Shown here piece by piece: positions 36,016 to 47,788 of a stretch of 64,000 nt of DNA (the stretch's first letter is position 1; every line of letters starts with the position of its first letter). The stretch is from the NCBI RefSeq assembly GCF_027943255.1, contig NC_072893.1, forward strand, positions 87,675,784 to 87,739,783, written 5' to 3'. The translations under genes were made by a program, and so were the position numbers. The notes under the pieces were generated by a model. It was given only the letters and a program-made list of their open reading frames with translations. It was not told the DNA's origin and made no database searches. Origin of the DNA: Anastrepha obliqua (taxonomy: Eukaryota > Arthropoda > Insecta > Diptera > Tephritidae).

Positions 36016-36325
36016 AAGCTGCTAATAACCAGGCACATATCCGTTTTGTCATTAAAAATTGCAGTAACTTGTTGGATCTTTTTATTTCGTATTTTATCTA
36101 AAGAAGCGGCTCCTCATATTTGATTAATATTTCTAATCAGTATTGACAGATTAAAAACTAGTTCAACACATTAAAACCATGACCAGGGCAGTTAAAACTA
36201 CGCATTTTCGTTTTATTCGTATTTTCCTCCGAAAACTGATTAAAAACGAGGTTTTTTTGTTTAATAAATATTGTAAAATTATATTATGAGCCACTGCTGA
36301 AACTCAACTAACTAAATTTGTTGAA

Positions 36326-36536
36326 AAAGTGCCAACTTTGTTTTCGATAAACTTTTCTACTAAAAAAATTAAAAATATTATGGTTATCTTTATTTTGACC
36401 TTTACGTGCCCCATTGTTTGTTTCTTTGTATACTGCAGTTGTCTAGTTCTCAAGTGTCAAATATGATTAACTTATGACGCCATTAGCAAAAATTATAAAT
36501 CTTTCGATAAGATGATTAATTATACACCACCTTTTA
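36326..36536 (+). mobile_element. GGTGGCGC MITE copy (unit A)
   Basis: Shows the family interior (TTATTTTGACCTTTACGTGC, CTGCAGTTGTCTAGTT, TATGACGCCATTAGC) and a worn right end (GATGATTAATTATACACCAC). The left tip is diverged. It butts directly onto the foldback element that follows. Identical copy at 40532-40742. Confidence 0.75.
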
Positions 36537-36665
36537 TGTACATTAGGGCGGGTCGATTTAAAAATCGCTCATTGCTCTGTGAAAATCGTATTCTAGGGAT
36601 CAAAATAGAAAACTTTGCCGACGGAACCATACCTCTAAAACGAATTCTGATGACCCCCAATTTGT
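36534..36665 (+). mobile_element. Foldback element left arm, truncated by the duplication breakpoint
   Basis: The first ~130 bp of the foldback element at 40740-41360 (starting ATGTACATTAGGGCGGGTCG) are present here. They stop exactly where unit B begins, after CCCCCAATTTG. The missing centre and right arm identify this as the derived junction and not an independent insertion. Confidence 0.9.
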
Positions 36666-37901
36666 TGGAAAAACTAATTTCTAATAACTTTCTGACGCCT
36701 CGACATACATACACACATATTCGTGCCTATGTACAAGGCAAGCCTCCGAGTTCATATCGCCTACATCATTTTCGCACACCACAAATGGGAAAGGAAGCTA
36801 GGCATAAACGTGTTTGGGTTAGATACTCAAACGCTACACTTCATTATTGCTATTATACTTACTGCTTATGGGAACTATTTTCGAGTATGAGCAAGTGGAA
36901 ATGCGCTCAAAAATGAGAATCTTCTGCCCTCAAAGTGCATAGTCAAATTTGACTCGTAAACTCACACACACATATGTACATACCTAGATTGGGTATGCCT
37001 ACAATGTATCATCAACGAAAAAACAAGAACAGTAATTATAGGCACATGTTTATGTATAAGTATGCATGCAAAATTATTTAACTCTTATTTGTAGACTTTA
37101 AAACGGTGCTCAGAATTAAGCGCCCGTGGCAGCTCACAATCAGTAACGAATCGGCCAGCGCCTAAGCTGTTTGCTAGCTGTTTTGCCTTCTGACGGTTTT
37201 TTTTATCGTACATACATACAAACATAAGTACCTATATCGTGCAAACATACGAGTTTATCACACATTAATTGAAGTATATTTCAGTGTCATGCCAGTGGTG
37301 CTGTGCGTATAAGAATGTCCTATGACGGCGCGGTGTTGTTGGAATAAATCTTTGATTTTAGCGTTGAATATTTGTTTTGATCTCAGCATAAATTCAATTT
37401 TGAAACAAGTTTTGTTTTTGTTTTTTTTTTCGCTTTGTTTTTTGTCAAGAAGCCTTTGTGTAAATCGCAGAGTATTGAAAATTCATGTTTAACTTAGAAA
37501 CGGTTGTTAATATTTCCTGTTTATGTTCTTTGTTTTTGTTTCGGATATTACGAAACGTTTCTGCGATAGCACTGAAACCTTATGGCTGAGAAAATTTAAT
37601 AATTTTCGAAAATTATACTTAAATAAAGAAAATGATGTCATGTTGATGTGATCATGCCTTGGTCATTCATTATCGCACTCACTTAGTATTTTCCATATGT
37701 TTGTTTCTGTATTGCATTTGTGATTTTAATAACCTAAAGTTTGTTGCCGGATTTGCTGATTTCAAAGTTCTAAAAAACAAAAATACAAATAATAATGATA
37801 TTGTGTGTTTTGATGGAGCTTACATTTTTTTTACCTATTTCACAGTTCTTTAAAAAAATCTTAAAATAATAATAAGATTGTGCATATGTGAGTATCTGTG
37901 A

Positions 37902-38085
37902 AAAAACGATTATTTTATACGGATTAAAAAAAAAAAAGTCGTGTTAATTGTTGATAACCCCAAGCGTACGTTTGCCGCTTTTTGTGTTGTTTTTATTTTG
38001 GTTTTCGTGTTAGCAAATTGCTTTTTTAAAGTAAAAAATATTACAATAAAAATTAATGATGGCTGCAACTGCGATTTCACTGCCG
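37902..38085 (+). CDS. Possible membrane-anchor exon (unit B copy)
   Basis: Base-for-base copy of the frame at 33696-33879, including the hydrophobic segment and the GTAAGT donor. If the exon is real, one copy would be a first-exon duplication. The same reservations apply about the missing start codon and acceptor. Confidence 0.25.
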
Positions 38086-39721
38086 GTAAGTGCACATTTT
38101 TTTTGCGTAGTTATGCACATACTTTGAAACTAAATTTACATTAATCAAGTTACTAAACTAGAAAGCGCCCTGCAGGAATTTATATTTGTATTAATATTTA
38201 TACAAACGTTTATTATTGTAATACCAATTAAAGCATGGCCATAGCCAGAACTAGGAGGGCATATTTCAAAAAAATTGCAATACCAAAAATCTAATAACAG
38301 ACAAATTTATAACTTATTTTGGCTAAACTTTCCGTTACTGCCACGATATATTTGGATGAGGGGCGGAGGGGGAGGGGGCGTGTCTCCACCCACTACTCCC
38401 AATAGAAAGAACACCATTATAACGATGAAAGTCCCAACCTCCTAGGGCCCCTTTAGAATCCCCAGGAAAAGCTTAAAAAGTAGTTTTTTTACGACCGTAT
38501 CTGCATCTTAAACTGAAATATCTTTGAAGAGAAATGTATAAAGTAATTGTTAACCCAGCAAGCATTTAACTTAGGTTTTATAATTCATACTATTTATGAA
38601 AATGTTGTATTAACGTAAAATTATTTTCATTATTCATTATTTTTATTAAAAAATTTGTATTTTTTATAACATGTATATATGTATTTAAAAACAAAAAAGC
38701 GCCGCCGGCGAAAATTTGGAAGCGATTTTTTATTCCAAATTTTGACTTTTTATAAAAATTTTGTTTTTTGCAACATATATAGATGTATGTACATTTATAA
38801 ATGTACAAAAAAGCGGCTCAGGTGAAAATTTTGAATAAAAGATCGCGCGAGTTTTTAATCCAAATTTTCACTTTTTATCAAAATATTATTTTATCGCGAT
38901 TTTTAAGTTCAAATTTTCTCTATTTTTGAAAATAACGATTTATCGATTCATCGCGCGATTTTGTATTCCAAATTTTCAGTTTTTATGAAAATATTATTTT
39001 ATCGCGATTTTTTAGTCCAATTTTTCACTATTTTTGAAAATAATGATTTATCGAAGGCCAAAGGTTAATTTAACTCTTTTAAAAACTACAAAAGTTATGT
39101 TGACCCTCATTGTTGGTTGACTGGGTTTTTTCGGTTTCGCTTTATAGTATTCTTTTCTCACTATCGTTCCTTTGACTGTCCGTCCCGCACATTTTGCACG
39201 GTATTACAAACGTTTAGAAGAACATTTGCAATAATAGAATTTTAATAAAATTCGTAGTATTATTGTGTAAAAATAGCTTTAAATCAAATCTTGAATTAAT
39301 GAGGAGTGTTTATAAGTGAATACTAATACTTTTCTGTGTTTGTATTTAAGTAAAATAAGCATCTGTAATAGGGCATTTTTTCAAGCTTATGCAAAAGTTC
39401 AGCATTTTTAGCGTTAAATATTGCTATTAGTTCTTAATGGTAATAAAAAAAGGTACTATAAATAAAAAGGATGATATAGTGACTACATTTATGTGTTATA
39501 ATTTTTAACTTCGATCTACGTACCTAGACATTATAAAAAAATTTATCGTGGTAGCAATGGAAAGCCACCCCCTTATTTTTTAAATATATTTGTAAAACTT
39601 AGTATAATTAAAGAAATAATTGATTTATAAATAATTGAAAGTTTGCTTAAAAATCACTTTTACTATTATTTTCTTTTGTTATAAAAATTTCAACCATTCA
39701 AGAGATTTCATTCTTGCAATT

Positions 39722-39846
39722 GCAAACCTCCGAGTGTATTTCTGCCATGAAAAAGGCCCTCATAAAAAAGCCAACTGCCGTTCGGAGGAGGCATAAAACT
39801 TCCATTTGTAGGTATTTTAAGACACATCATAAATTAGAAGGGAAAT
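39722..39846 (+). mobile_element. SINE body fragment (unit B)
   Basis: Identical to the fragment at 35516-35640, carried along by the tandem duplication. Confidence 0.7.
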
Positions 39847-40531
39847 AGTCAAAATGTTTATGCACTACCTACCATTTTACTGTCTGGTGTATTTTCATAT
39901 GTAACTACGTACATAAATATTGGATGCAGCAAAGCAGCTGCTACTGCAGCCCTGGTAACACTTCAATGAAAATCAGTAGTGTACTAAAATTTAATCAAGC
40001 TAAAATATGAATACGAACAGAATATTTACTAGGATATTATTGCGATTTGAAAAGGAGAATTTTGGGTTAGCAAAGGTTTATACATAAATATGAATTGGAG
40101 CAGGGGCCTACTAGGGCGTCTCGAACCGGAATGCTTTTAATTTTCTTACTATGTCAACACACTCCATATGAAAGTAAAAAAATCATGTATTGATATGCAT
40201 ATACATATACATGATTTTTTTAAGCTGCTAATAACCAGGCACATATCCGTTTTGTCATTAAAAATTGCAGTAACTTGTTGGATCTTTTTATTTCGTATTT
40301 TATCTAAAGAAGCGGCTCCTCATATTTGATTAATATTTCTAATCAGTATTGACAGATTAAAAACTAGTTCAACACATTAAAACCATGACCAGGGCAGTTA
40401 AAACTACGCATTTTCGTTTTATTCGTATTTTCCTCCGAAAACTGATTAAAAACGAGGTTTTTTTGTTTAATAAATATTGTAAAATTATATTATGAGCCAC
40501 TGCTGAAACTCAACTAACTAAATTTGTTGAA

Positions 40532-40742
40532 AAAGTGCCAACTTTGTTTTCGATAAACTTTTCTACTAAAAAAATTAAAAATATTATGGTTATCTTTATT
40601 TTGACCTTTACGTGCCCCATTGTTTGTTTCTTTGTATACTGCAGTTGTCTAGTTCTCAAGTGTCAAATATGATTAACTTATGACGCCATTAGCAAAAATT
40701 ATAAATCTTTCGATAAGATGATTAATTATACACCACCTTTTA
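40532..40742 (+). mobile_element. GGTGGCGC MITE copy (unit B)
   Basis: Identical to the copy at 36326-36536. Here the following foldback element is complete, so this pair shows the original MITE/foldback adjacency. Confidence 0.75.
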
Positions 40743-41360
40743 TGTACATTAGGGCGGGTCGATTTAAAAATCGCTCATTGCTCTGTGAAAATCGTATTCT
40801 AGGGATCAAAATAGAAAACTTTGCCGACGGAACCATACCTCTAAAACGAATTCTGATGACCCCCAATTTGTGTCGAACGAAAAATCCCAATTTGACCCAT
40901 TTAGAGTGCTCCAATCGAGTCCAAATGTATGACCGACCCCCACTAACTTTGGACGGCCGATCCACCCATGCCAGTGGCACACCCCCTGGAACTCCCCTGG
41001 GGGGTTCCCCATACGATCATTTCACAATATCACCATTTTTGGCCTTTACATGAGAAAAGAAAGTAAAAAGTTCCACCCAAATTGGAGGACATCAGAATTC
41101 GTTTTAGAGGTATGGTTCCTTCGGCAAAGTTTCTTATATTGATCCCTAGAATATGATTTTCACAGAGCAATGGGCGATTTTTTGCCTCCCCACAAAAGAC
41201 ACTAAAAGTTCGACCCAAATTGGGGGACATCAGAATTCGTTTTAGAGGTATGGTTCCTTCGGCAAGGTTTCTTATTGTGATCCCTAGAATATGATTTTCA
41301 CAGAGCAATGGCCGATTTTTTTGTCTCCCCACAAATCGACCCGGCCTAATGTACATATAT
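40740..41360. mobile_element. Foldback element with ~140 bp inverted arms and a duplicated right arm
   Basis: The left arm (40740-40877) and right arm (41210-41360) are inverted copies. Both share ATGTACATTAGG at the tip, GGGTCGATTT, CATTGCTCTGTGAAAATC, TTCTAGGGATCA, ACCATACCTCTAAAACGAAT and CCCAATTTG. The right arm occurs twice in tandem (about 41071-41208 and 41209-41346, period 138 bp). The centre is GC-rich and includes a short palindrome (GGAACTCCCC...GGGGGGTTCC, near 40988-41008). No protein is encoded. Confidence 0.85.
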
Positions 41361-41844
41361 GGCATAATGCACATAAACCTTCCTCTAATATTGATGAGTT
41401 TACATTAAAAAAACCATACTATCAAGATTATAAACTGAAAACAAAAATTCTTCAAAACGTTAAAAGTTGTAGTGGTAGAGAAAAGATGTGGTAAATACGA
41501 AAAGAGGAGGAGCTGAAACAAAGCGCAGTAAATGTGATTTCTATATAGAAATATGAAAATAGAAAGCTTAACGGTTGCATAGATACCTAGAAAAACGCGA
41601 ACATTTTGAAGAAGAGAGCCGCAAGATATAAAATAGAAATAGATATATAAAAAATAGAAAACCAAATTTAAATTTTATCTCAGGAAAAATATTACAGGAG
41701 GCAAAACATGAGCTGAACTCGTAAAATTTTTTAGGCCCTAAATTACGTAACTGCTTTCAGACAAGCAGTACCACATAAAATTTTTGAGATATGAATAGCG
41801 AAATTTTTCGATCATAATAGAAAATCTTTCGTGTTTCTAGCCCA
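41361..41844. other. No recognisable gene
   Basis: Purine-rich sequence (AAAGATGTGG, GAGGAGGAGC, AAGAAGAG) with short frames only. Confidence 0.4.
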
Positions 41845-41991
41845 TTCATAGGAGGTTTGTCATTGCCTGCCGAGGAACGACCACTATAAGAAAAAACCCT
41901 TAGTTCGATTTTTCATACCTACGGAGGGTTTCGAACACAGACCCTACCGAGTGATAGTCGCACGCAAATGCCTTCAACAGCGGCCACCTAA
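41845..41991 (-). mobile_element. SINE head and middle, minus strand
   Basis: On the minus strand it starts in the tRNA-like head (AGGTGGCCGCTG...), has a B-box-like GTTCGAAACCC near 41935, and continues through GGTCGTTCCTCGGCAGGCAA to GACAAACCTCC. The 3' body is missing, so it is truncated at the other side. Confidence 0.6.
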
Positions 41992-42086
41992 ACCAATAAT
42001 TCTGTGTAAGGAAAGCAAATGTCACCCTGTGCCAGAAGTTAATTGTTATTTCATTTAAGCTTGCGACAGGGATATTCTTGTAAGTA

Positions 42087-42694
42087 TAGGGTGATCAATT
42101 AAGAGGAGTTTTTTTCATTTGCGTTTTTTTTACAGATCGCGCGCGAGTTGTGGCAAACTGCCATCGTGGATTTGTTGAACAGCGTTTGGCATTTCATCAT
42201 GGAAAGACTCACACCGCAACAACGTCTACAAATTGTTCAACTGTATTATGAAAATCAGCGTTCTGTGCCATACAGCTCGTGAAACAATGACTTTATTGAG
42301 AAGTCATTTCGGAGAGCAGCTGATTTCACGTTTAGGACCTGTGAGTTGGCCACCAAGATCTTGTGATATCACACCTTTGGACTTTTTTCTTTGGGGATTC
42401 GTGAAGTCCAAGGTCTATGCTGATAAACCAGCTACGATTGAAGCTCTGGAAGCCAACATTACGCGTGTTATTCACGACATACCAGTCGAAATGCTCGAAC
42501 GAGTGATTGAAAATTGGACCTTCAGAATGGACCACCTTAAGCGTAGTTGCGGCCAACATTTGAATGAAGTCATATTCAAAAAGTTAATGTCAAAGAATGT
42601 CCTTTCAAATGATAAATAAAGGTTTTGAACATAATTTACATTTTTGTTTTTTTTTTTAACTATTGAAAAAAGCACCTCATGATTGATCACCCTA
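42087..42694 (+). mobile_element. DD41D (rosa-type) mariner, internally deleted, 608 bp
   Basis: TA-flanked (42085-42086, 42695-42696) with inverted ends TAGGGTGATCAATTAAGAGG and, on the right, CCTCATGATTGATCACCCTA. Ends this well matched imply a fairly recent jump. It contains the first ~22 codons of a transposase joined to its last ~125 codons. Confidence 0.88.
42199..42619 (+). pseudogene. DD41D transposase, N-terminal tip fused to C-terminal third
   Basis: ATG 42199 gives MERLTPQQRLQIVQLYYENQ, then the reading frame is lost at the deletion junction near 42262. The downstream frame resumes at CHTARETMTLLRSHFGEQLI, just after the position of the second catalytic Asp. It continues through WPPRSCDITPLDFFLWGFVK, which holds the third Asp, to TAA 42619. 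The first and second aspartates are deleted. An AATAAA overlaps the stop region (42615-42620). Confidence 0.88.
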
Positions 42695-42780
42695 TATATA
42701 TATGTTTGTATTTATATATAATTGGCGCTTCACATATTTTAGGATAGGATTTTAGCACATCAGTAATTATCCAAGACATG

Positions 42781-42985
42781 GAGGATCCGAGTAGCTGAGT
42801 GGTAGGTGACTACCATACGGATGCGCGCAGGTTCGAAGCATGAAGAACCAAATGATTAAAATAGATAGTAGACAATGACAAGCATCTGAGTATATTTCTG
42901 TCATACAAAATCTTCTCATAAAAGCCATCTACCGTTCGGAGGCGGCATAAAGCTTTAACTTCCTCCATTTGTGGAAAAACAGAAA
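42781..42985 (+). mobile_element. SINE, divergent subtype with its own tRNA-like head
   Basis: The head GAGTAGCTGAGTGGTAGGTG resembles an A box, and GGTTCGAAGCA (42830-42840) a B box. The middle and 3' body (TGAGTATATTTCTGTCATAC, CCGTTCGGAGGCGGCATAAA, TCCTCCATTTGTGG) match the common SINE. The head differs from that of the 44.3 kb copy, which suggests a second subfamily with a different or more diverged tRNA-like start. Confidence 0.65.
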
Positions 42986-44320
42986 TGCGCACATTGCAAA
43001 CCAAATATCATATATGTATATAGTCGATATGTTTGTAAATATTTGAACAAGAATTCGGGTTCGATTTTCTCTCATTTTGGTATATTTTGTGCATATTTTA
43101 TCAATTTCTGGTCCTTTTTGGCTGATCACTTTCTTGTTTTCTTGGCATGATACGCCTTGCTTGACAATTGTCTCGTGGTCTAGGGTCTCAAATAAAGATT
43201 ACGGGTTCGGGAAATAGGATGTGATATTTCACAACTTTATAATTTGCCTACGCCTTTACTTCCATACAAAGTACGTGCTTGAATATTTCTATATGGAAGA
43301 AATAGCCCAGCACCCTCAATAAAAAAAAAAATTGTCAAAAATCAACGGTATTTTGTAGTTACTTGAAACTTACACTTTGTATGATAAAATTCAATATGTT
43401 ACAAAACTGGATACCCAGAAAAATTCTGAAAACTCTGGTTAAAAAGTTGAAAGTTTTGATAAAATTTTGAAAAATTTTGTAAAGACTTTAAAACTTTGGT
43501 TATATGATTTTTTTTTGTGATCAGAACTAAAAATTTATATATTTTTATTAAAAAAATTTGGGATGTGTTTATAATTTTCCAACAGGCTGTATATGAGAAC
43601 AAATCGTCTGGTTTCGAGTTACTATTAGTTGGGGCAAATATATGACAAATTTAAATAGTTGTTTTATTTTAATTGGTTTGGCGATTAAAACTTCAAAAAC
43701 TTATTAAAAAATGCAGTTAAAATTGCCCATTGCAAAAACTCTATCACACACACTTTATTTTTCTTTGCCCCTTATCATTCAAAGCGCCTTAGAGCTAATT
43801 AGCAAACAAATATGAAATGGATTTTTATCATTTATGTACATTTATCTAAGGGGTTGTAAACAAAATGCAACAACTAATCTTATGCTTATCTATTCCTAGT
43901 GCATTATTTGTATCTATATTTATACTAAGGCACTTATGTATGTGTATGTGTTTATGTTATTTACTCTGAGTTGCAACGACCTCTTGACCTCCTCAAATAC
44001 TTACATTCCAATGAAACAAGTGGAAATAGTTAAAGTATCATGTAAACGACTTTTTAATTATAGCCAAATAAATAAACTAGAGCCTAGAGATAAACTATGA
44101 AATATTAGAAAGTATTGCTTTTGTCATGAAATATTGGAGAAAAAAATCGTTCAGTTGAATCGATTCGAATTAAACTTAAAAATAAAGTACCATATAAATA
44201 TTTTTGTGTAGATATGAATCTTTCTTCCACAAGTACTCGCTATTAGTGAAATTGTAAAAAAGCAAAAATAGTTAAAAGTTAAATTACAAATAGAATTTAC
44301 AGCTTAATATACCTTCCTTC
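42986..44320. other. No recognisable gene
   Basis: AT-rich DNA. The 43400-43500 block is built of repeated AAAATTTTG/AAAACTTTGG-like words. No element termini or protein motifs are seen. Confidence 0.45.
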
Positions 44321-44634
44321 GGCCGCCATAGCCGAATGGATTGGTGCGTGGTTACCATTCGGAATTCACAGAGAGAACGTTGGTTCGAATCTCGGTGAAA
44401 CACCAAAATTAAGAAAAACATTTTACTAACAGCGGTCGCCCCTCGGCAGGCAATGGCAAACCTCCGAGTGTATTTCTGCCATGAAAAAGCTCCTCATAAA
44501 AATATCTGCCGTTCGGAGTCGGCTTAAAACTGTAGGTCCCTCCATTTGGGGAACAACATCAAGACGCACACTACAAATAGGAGGAGGAGCTCGGCCAAAC
44601 ACCCAAAAAGGGTGTACGCGTATATATATATATC
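44321..44634 (+). mobile_element. Full-length tRNA-derived SINE (reference copy)
   Basis: GGCCGCCATAGCCGAATGGA starts the copy; an A-box-like TAGCCGAATGG lies at 44329 and a near-consensus B box GGTTCGAATCT at 44392-44402. These are internal RNA polymerase III promoter elements. The A-B spacing of about 60 nt is longer than in ordinary tRNAs and closer to long-variable-arm types. A tRNA-unrelated body follows (GCAGGCAATGGCAAACCTCC ... GGAGGAGGAGCTCGGC), and then a TA-repeat tail. About fourteen full or partial copies occur in this window, on both strands. Confidence 0.85.
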
Positions 44635-44769
44635 TATACCTTCCTCAAAAATTAATGGTATGTCGTTAAGTTTGCGGCAACCAGAAGGAACAAAGTTATT
44701 AGTGTCGTGCTAAAGGGTAGTTCACATAGTATTCTTTTTGTAATCATTTGTTATTTTGACAACGACAAC

Positions 44770-45400
44770 TTTCCCCCCAAAGAGTTCTTGACAGAAATTC
44801 CGTATCATATCCCTGTGGAACGATATTAATCGCTTTTTGCTTGAACAACGTTGGGAAGTATTGCAAACTTGTATCCAAAGTCAATGACAAAGAGAGCGTT
44901 TATTGAAATAAAGGCCAAATCATATTTTCTCGGCGGCTATGTTAACAAATAAAGCTGACGCATCAGAGGAGCGAAAAATCCGCCTGTGATCGTCGATAAT
45001 CCAATACATCTTCAAAGAGTGACAGTTTGATGCAGATTTTGGAGCGATGGTGACCGGAAGTTGAAGAAATGGACTTGGACGATCTTTGGTTTCAGCAGGA
45101 TGACCTGCCATGCTAAACAGCGCATGCTACTACTCGCGTTTTCAGCCGTCTCGGCGATGTCAATTGATCACTTCAGAGATGAGATTTAACGACATTCGAT
45201 TTTTTTGTGAAGGAACGATGTTCTTAAATACGAATAAACTATCAATAATTCAGACCCTTAATGTAAGCCCTTAATTCAACTGAGCTAACCATTCGTGAAA
45301 TAGAGCCAGAAACCGTCACCAAGGTTTTGGAAAACTGGGTCAACAGGAAGCGAAGCCAACTGAGGCAGACATATGAATGGAGTCATATTCCATAAATAAT
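44770..45400 (+). pseudogene. Heavily decayed DD41D transposase relic
   Basis: Pieces in order but in shifting frames: LLEQRWEVLQTC (N-terminal motif, near 44840), GGYVNK (near 44933), RIRGAKNPPVIVDNPIHLQR (near 44960), MDLDDLWFQQDD with the second Asp (near 45069), and ETVTKVLENWVNRKRSQLRQ (near 45310). Several stops interrupt it. No ITRs remain. The order of blocks matches the DD41D copies at 49.7 and 55.9 kb. Confidence 0.7.
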
Positions 45401-45756
45401 GGGAATGTTTGCTCTTTTGAATAAATCAATAACACAATTATATCAATGCTTCTCTAATAATTTCAGACACGTACTGTCTCTGCTACGATTTTCCAGAAGC
45501 TCTGTAATACTCTTCCACAGCTTTTTGTTCAATTGCTAACGAATGCGGCCTTAAATTTCCGCACAACTTCTCCATATAAATGTAACTCCCTATTTGAGTC
45601 TTATTTTTCATTTCAAATGCGCCATTTCGGTATATTTTAAGCGCCTAAGTTCATATACGAAAGGATTTTCATTAAACAAAATTTTTGCTGCTAAATAAGC
45701 AGTCAAACTTTTTTGACATCTTTTTTCCAAATACCATTTTTCCCCAAATAATAAAT

Positions 45757-46235
45757 TACTACCATTCGGAATTCAGAGAGAACGTATCGCGTTCCAAAAA
45801 ATCGCGTTTGGAGAAGTCAAAAATCCAGTCAATGCTCATTTGTTTGTACGATTCCAAGGGGATTGTCCACAAGGAGTTCTTGTCAACGGGCCAAACCGTC
45901 AATGCAATTTTCTATCTTTGAAGCGTTTGTTGCATCTCATTCATCGAATTCGCCCTGAATACCGCGAAGGAGGAAGCTGGCGCTTATTGCGTAATAATGC
46001 ACCATCTCATCGATCCACTCCTGTGACTGATTTTTTGACTAGAAATCACATTTTATCCATCGATTACTCACCGCAATCGCTTGATATGACTCCCTGTGAC
46101 TTCTACCTATTCGGATAATTGCATTTGGTCATGAAAGGTAAACATTTTGCGTACGTAGAGGCCATCGAAAAGGATTGTACCGACATTCTTTCGAAAAGCT
46201 TTTAGATGGCGCTGAACCGTTTATCGAGACCTGAG
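45757..46235 (+). pseudogene. D34D mariner relic next to a SINE scrap
   Basis: The first ~30 bp (ACCATTCGGAATTCAGAGAG) match the SINE head/B-box junction. Mariner sequence follows: SRSKKSRLEKSKIQSMLICL, HKEFLSTGQTVNAIFYL, then in another frame RNNAPSHRSTPVTDFLTRN and SLDMTPCDFYLF. These correspond to the second and third catalytic aspartate motifs, but the first of them has Asn where HxDNAPSH has Asp. Frameshift near 45920, TAA near 46117. Inactive. Confidence 0.7.
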
Positions 46236-47788
46236 GGGACTATTTTAAATAAATAACCTCGAAGTTATCAGAACATAGCTCGTGTCGTTACTATTTTAGC
46301 TCAATCTTGTTTATTTTGGACTTCAACTTGTTTCTAAGTACTAAGCATTGAAATGGAATGTCTAAGGAATATAAACCAATACTAAATAGCGCATATGGGA
46401 GCCAATTGCTCAGATATAATATTATCAATAAAATTTTTACGCTTGGGAAACCTCGTTTTAGTTTTAAAATAAAAACCTTTACTTCTCCTTGTCAAGACGG
46501 GTTTTTGCTATCAATACATTTTTTTAACCTCTTCATTTTTGCCATTTACGATTGTTTTCATGCTCTATTTTAAAACAGTTATTTGGTTCATCGAGCATGA
46601 ATAAAGCAAATATTGCAAAAATAATCATGTCAATGCGAACCTTACAAATGAATGCAATTTCGTACACGAATGTACTTCCACACATATTAACGCACCAATG
46701 TTTAAGTAAGAGTGCATAGCACAGCAATAATGAAGTATATGTATACTCGTACATATAAATATACTTAGTTTTTGCAACAACCGACAATTCCACGTATGCC
46801 AAGCCTCTTTCCATAACTCACTTAAACGTTGACTTGTGACTATTGTTTTTTAGTGTATAACATCGTGCAACAAAAATCAACTTTTTTTGTTAACCAGAAA
46901 AAAATCCTTATGCATGTCAAACTGTAGATCTTTTCAAGTATTATTACACACACAGTTTTTCGGACACAAAAGTTCTTTTAGGTCCATGTGTCGGCCATTG
47001 GGCACACTACAAAAATTAAATTATTCTTCCTCTGTTTTCCCGTGTTTAATCTATTAATTTTTTTTAAAAGCTTAAAAAGATTAAAAAAATAATTTTTTAA
47101 CAAAAAACATGTTAAATATTTATACTCCCCCTGAGAGATTAATATGGATATCAAATGAAAGAGGATATATCCAGCTATTGAATTTTATTTGACAAGGACA
47201 ACTTACATAGTAAAATAAAGTCCTTTGATGCATCTTTAAATATCCTTGAACTCTCTGAATAAACTATTTTGAAAAAAATATATGTTAAAGATATATGTAT
47301 ATATATATATACCTCAGTAATATATACAAAGTTGATCTTTCTTCCCCTGTAATAAAGTATACGCAATGGATGCCTCTGCGTTATCCCCTAATAAATAAAA
47401 TAAGTAATATAAACTTTGAATATATGTGGCTCGTAACTGGCTCCTCCATATAAATAGAACAACTTTAATTTTTCCAAGAGCATACCCTTATAATTTGAAT
47501 AATTATCAAAAATTTAGTGGGTTATATAGTATTTATTTTATTTTATAGGTATATGTATAAAATTTTTTATTTGAAATTTCATTAAAGATAAATTGGTTTA
47601 CATATGTTGACACATATTGTTAAAAATTTTACAATTTTTTTTGTAAGAAAAAATTAAATGTTGCAAAGAAAAGTAATTGAGTTTGTTGTTTCGTCGCTGC
47701 ATGGTCAACCCGTGCCACCACGCGGCTGTGTGGCCAAACGAAAGCTGGCCTGCATATTAAATGACCCCAAGGAAGTTATTTTAATTAT
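46236..47788. other. No recognisable gene
   Basis: AT-rich sequence with a TA run around 47296-47312. I find no motif or paired ends. Confidence 0.5.

Larger units (their letters stand above)
32457..36662 (+). repeat. Tandem duplication unit A (4,206 bp)
   Basis: Every position I compared is identical to the base 4,206 further on. All matching open frames keep that exact offset, so I see no indel between the two units. Identity begins at TGTTGGAAAAAC (32457 versus 36663); the preceding bases differ. The unit contains a possible exon, a diverged ~108 bp repeat dimer, a SINE body, a MITE and the first ~125 bp of a foldback element. Confidence 0.97.
36663..40868 (+). repeat. Tandem duplication unit B (4,206 bp)
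   Basis: Second direct copy of 32457-36662. Identity continues three bases past the unit (to 40871, TGT) before diverging. TGT is also the first three bases of the unit, so the junction carries a 3 bp microhomology. Its right edge lies inside a complete foldback element, which marks the unit B right flank as the ancestral arrangement. Confidence 0.97.

Noticed and set aside
36512..36916. 134-residue frame spanning the unit A/B junction as a novel fusion protein
   Set aside because: It is a read-through of MITE, foldback arm and duplication junction with no independent coding signal.
41030..41374. 114-residue minus-strand frame with an internal repeat
   Set aside because: The protein repeat simply mirrors the two tandem copies of the foldback arm.
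44321..44410. A functional tRNA gene, because A- and B-box-like motifs are present
   Set aside because: The spacing is too long, no acceptor stem closes, and the same sequence recurs many times with a shared body and TA tail. It is a SINE head.
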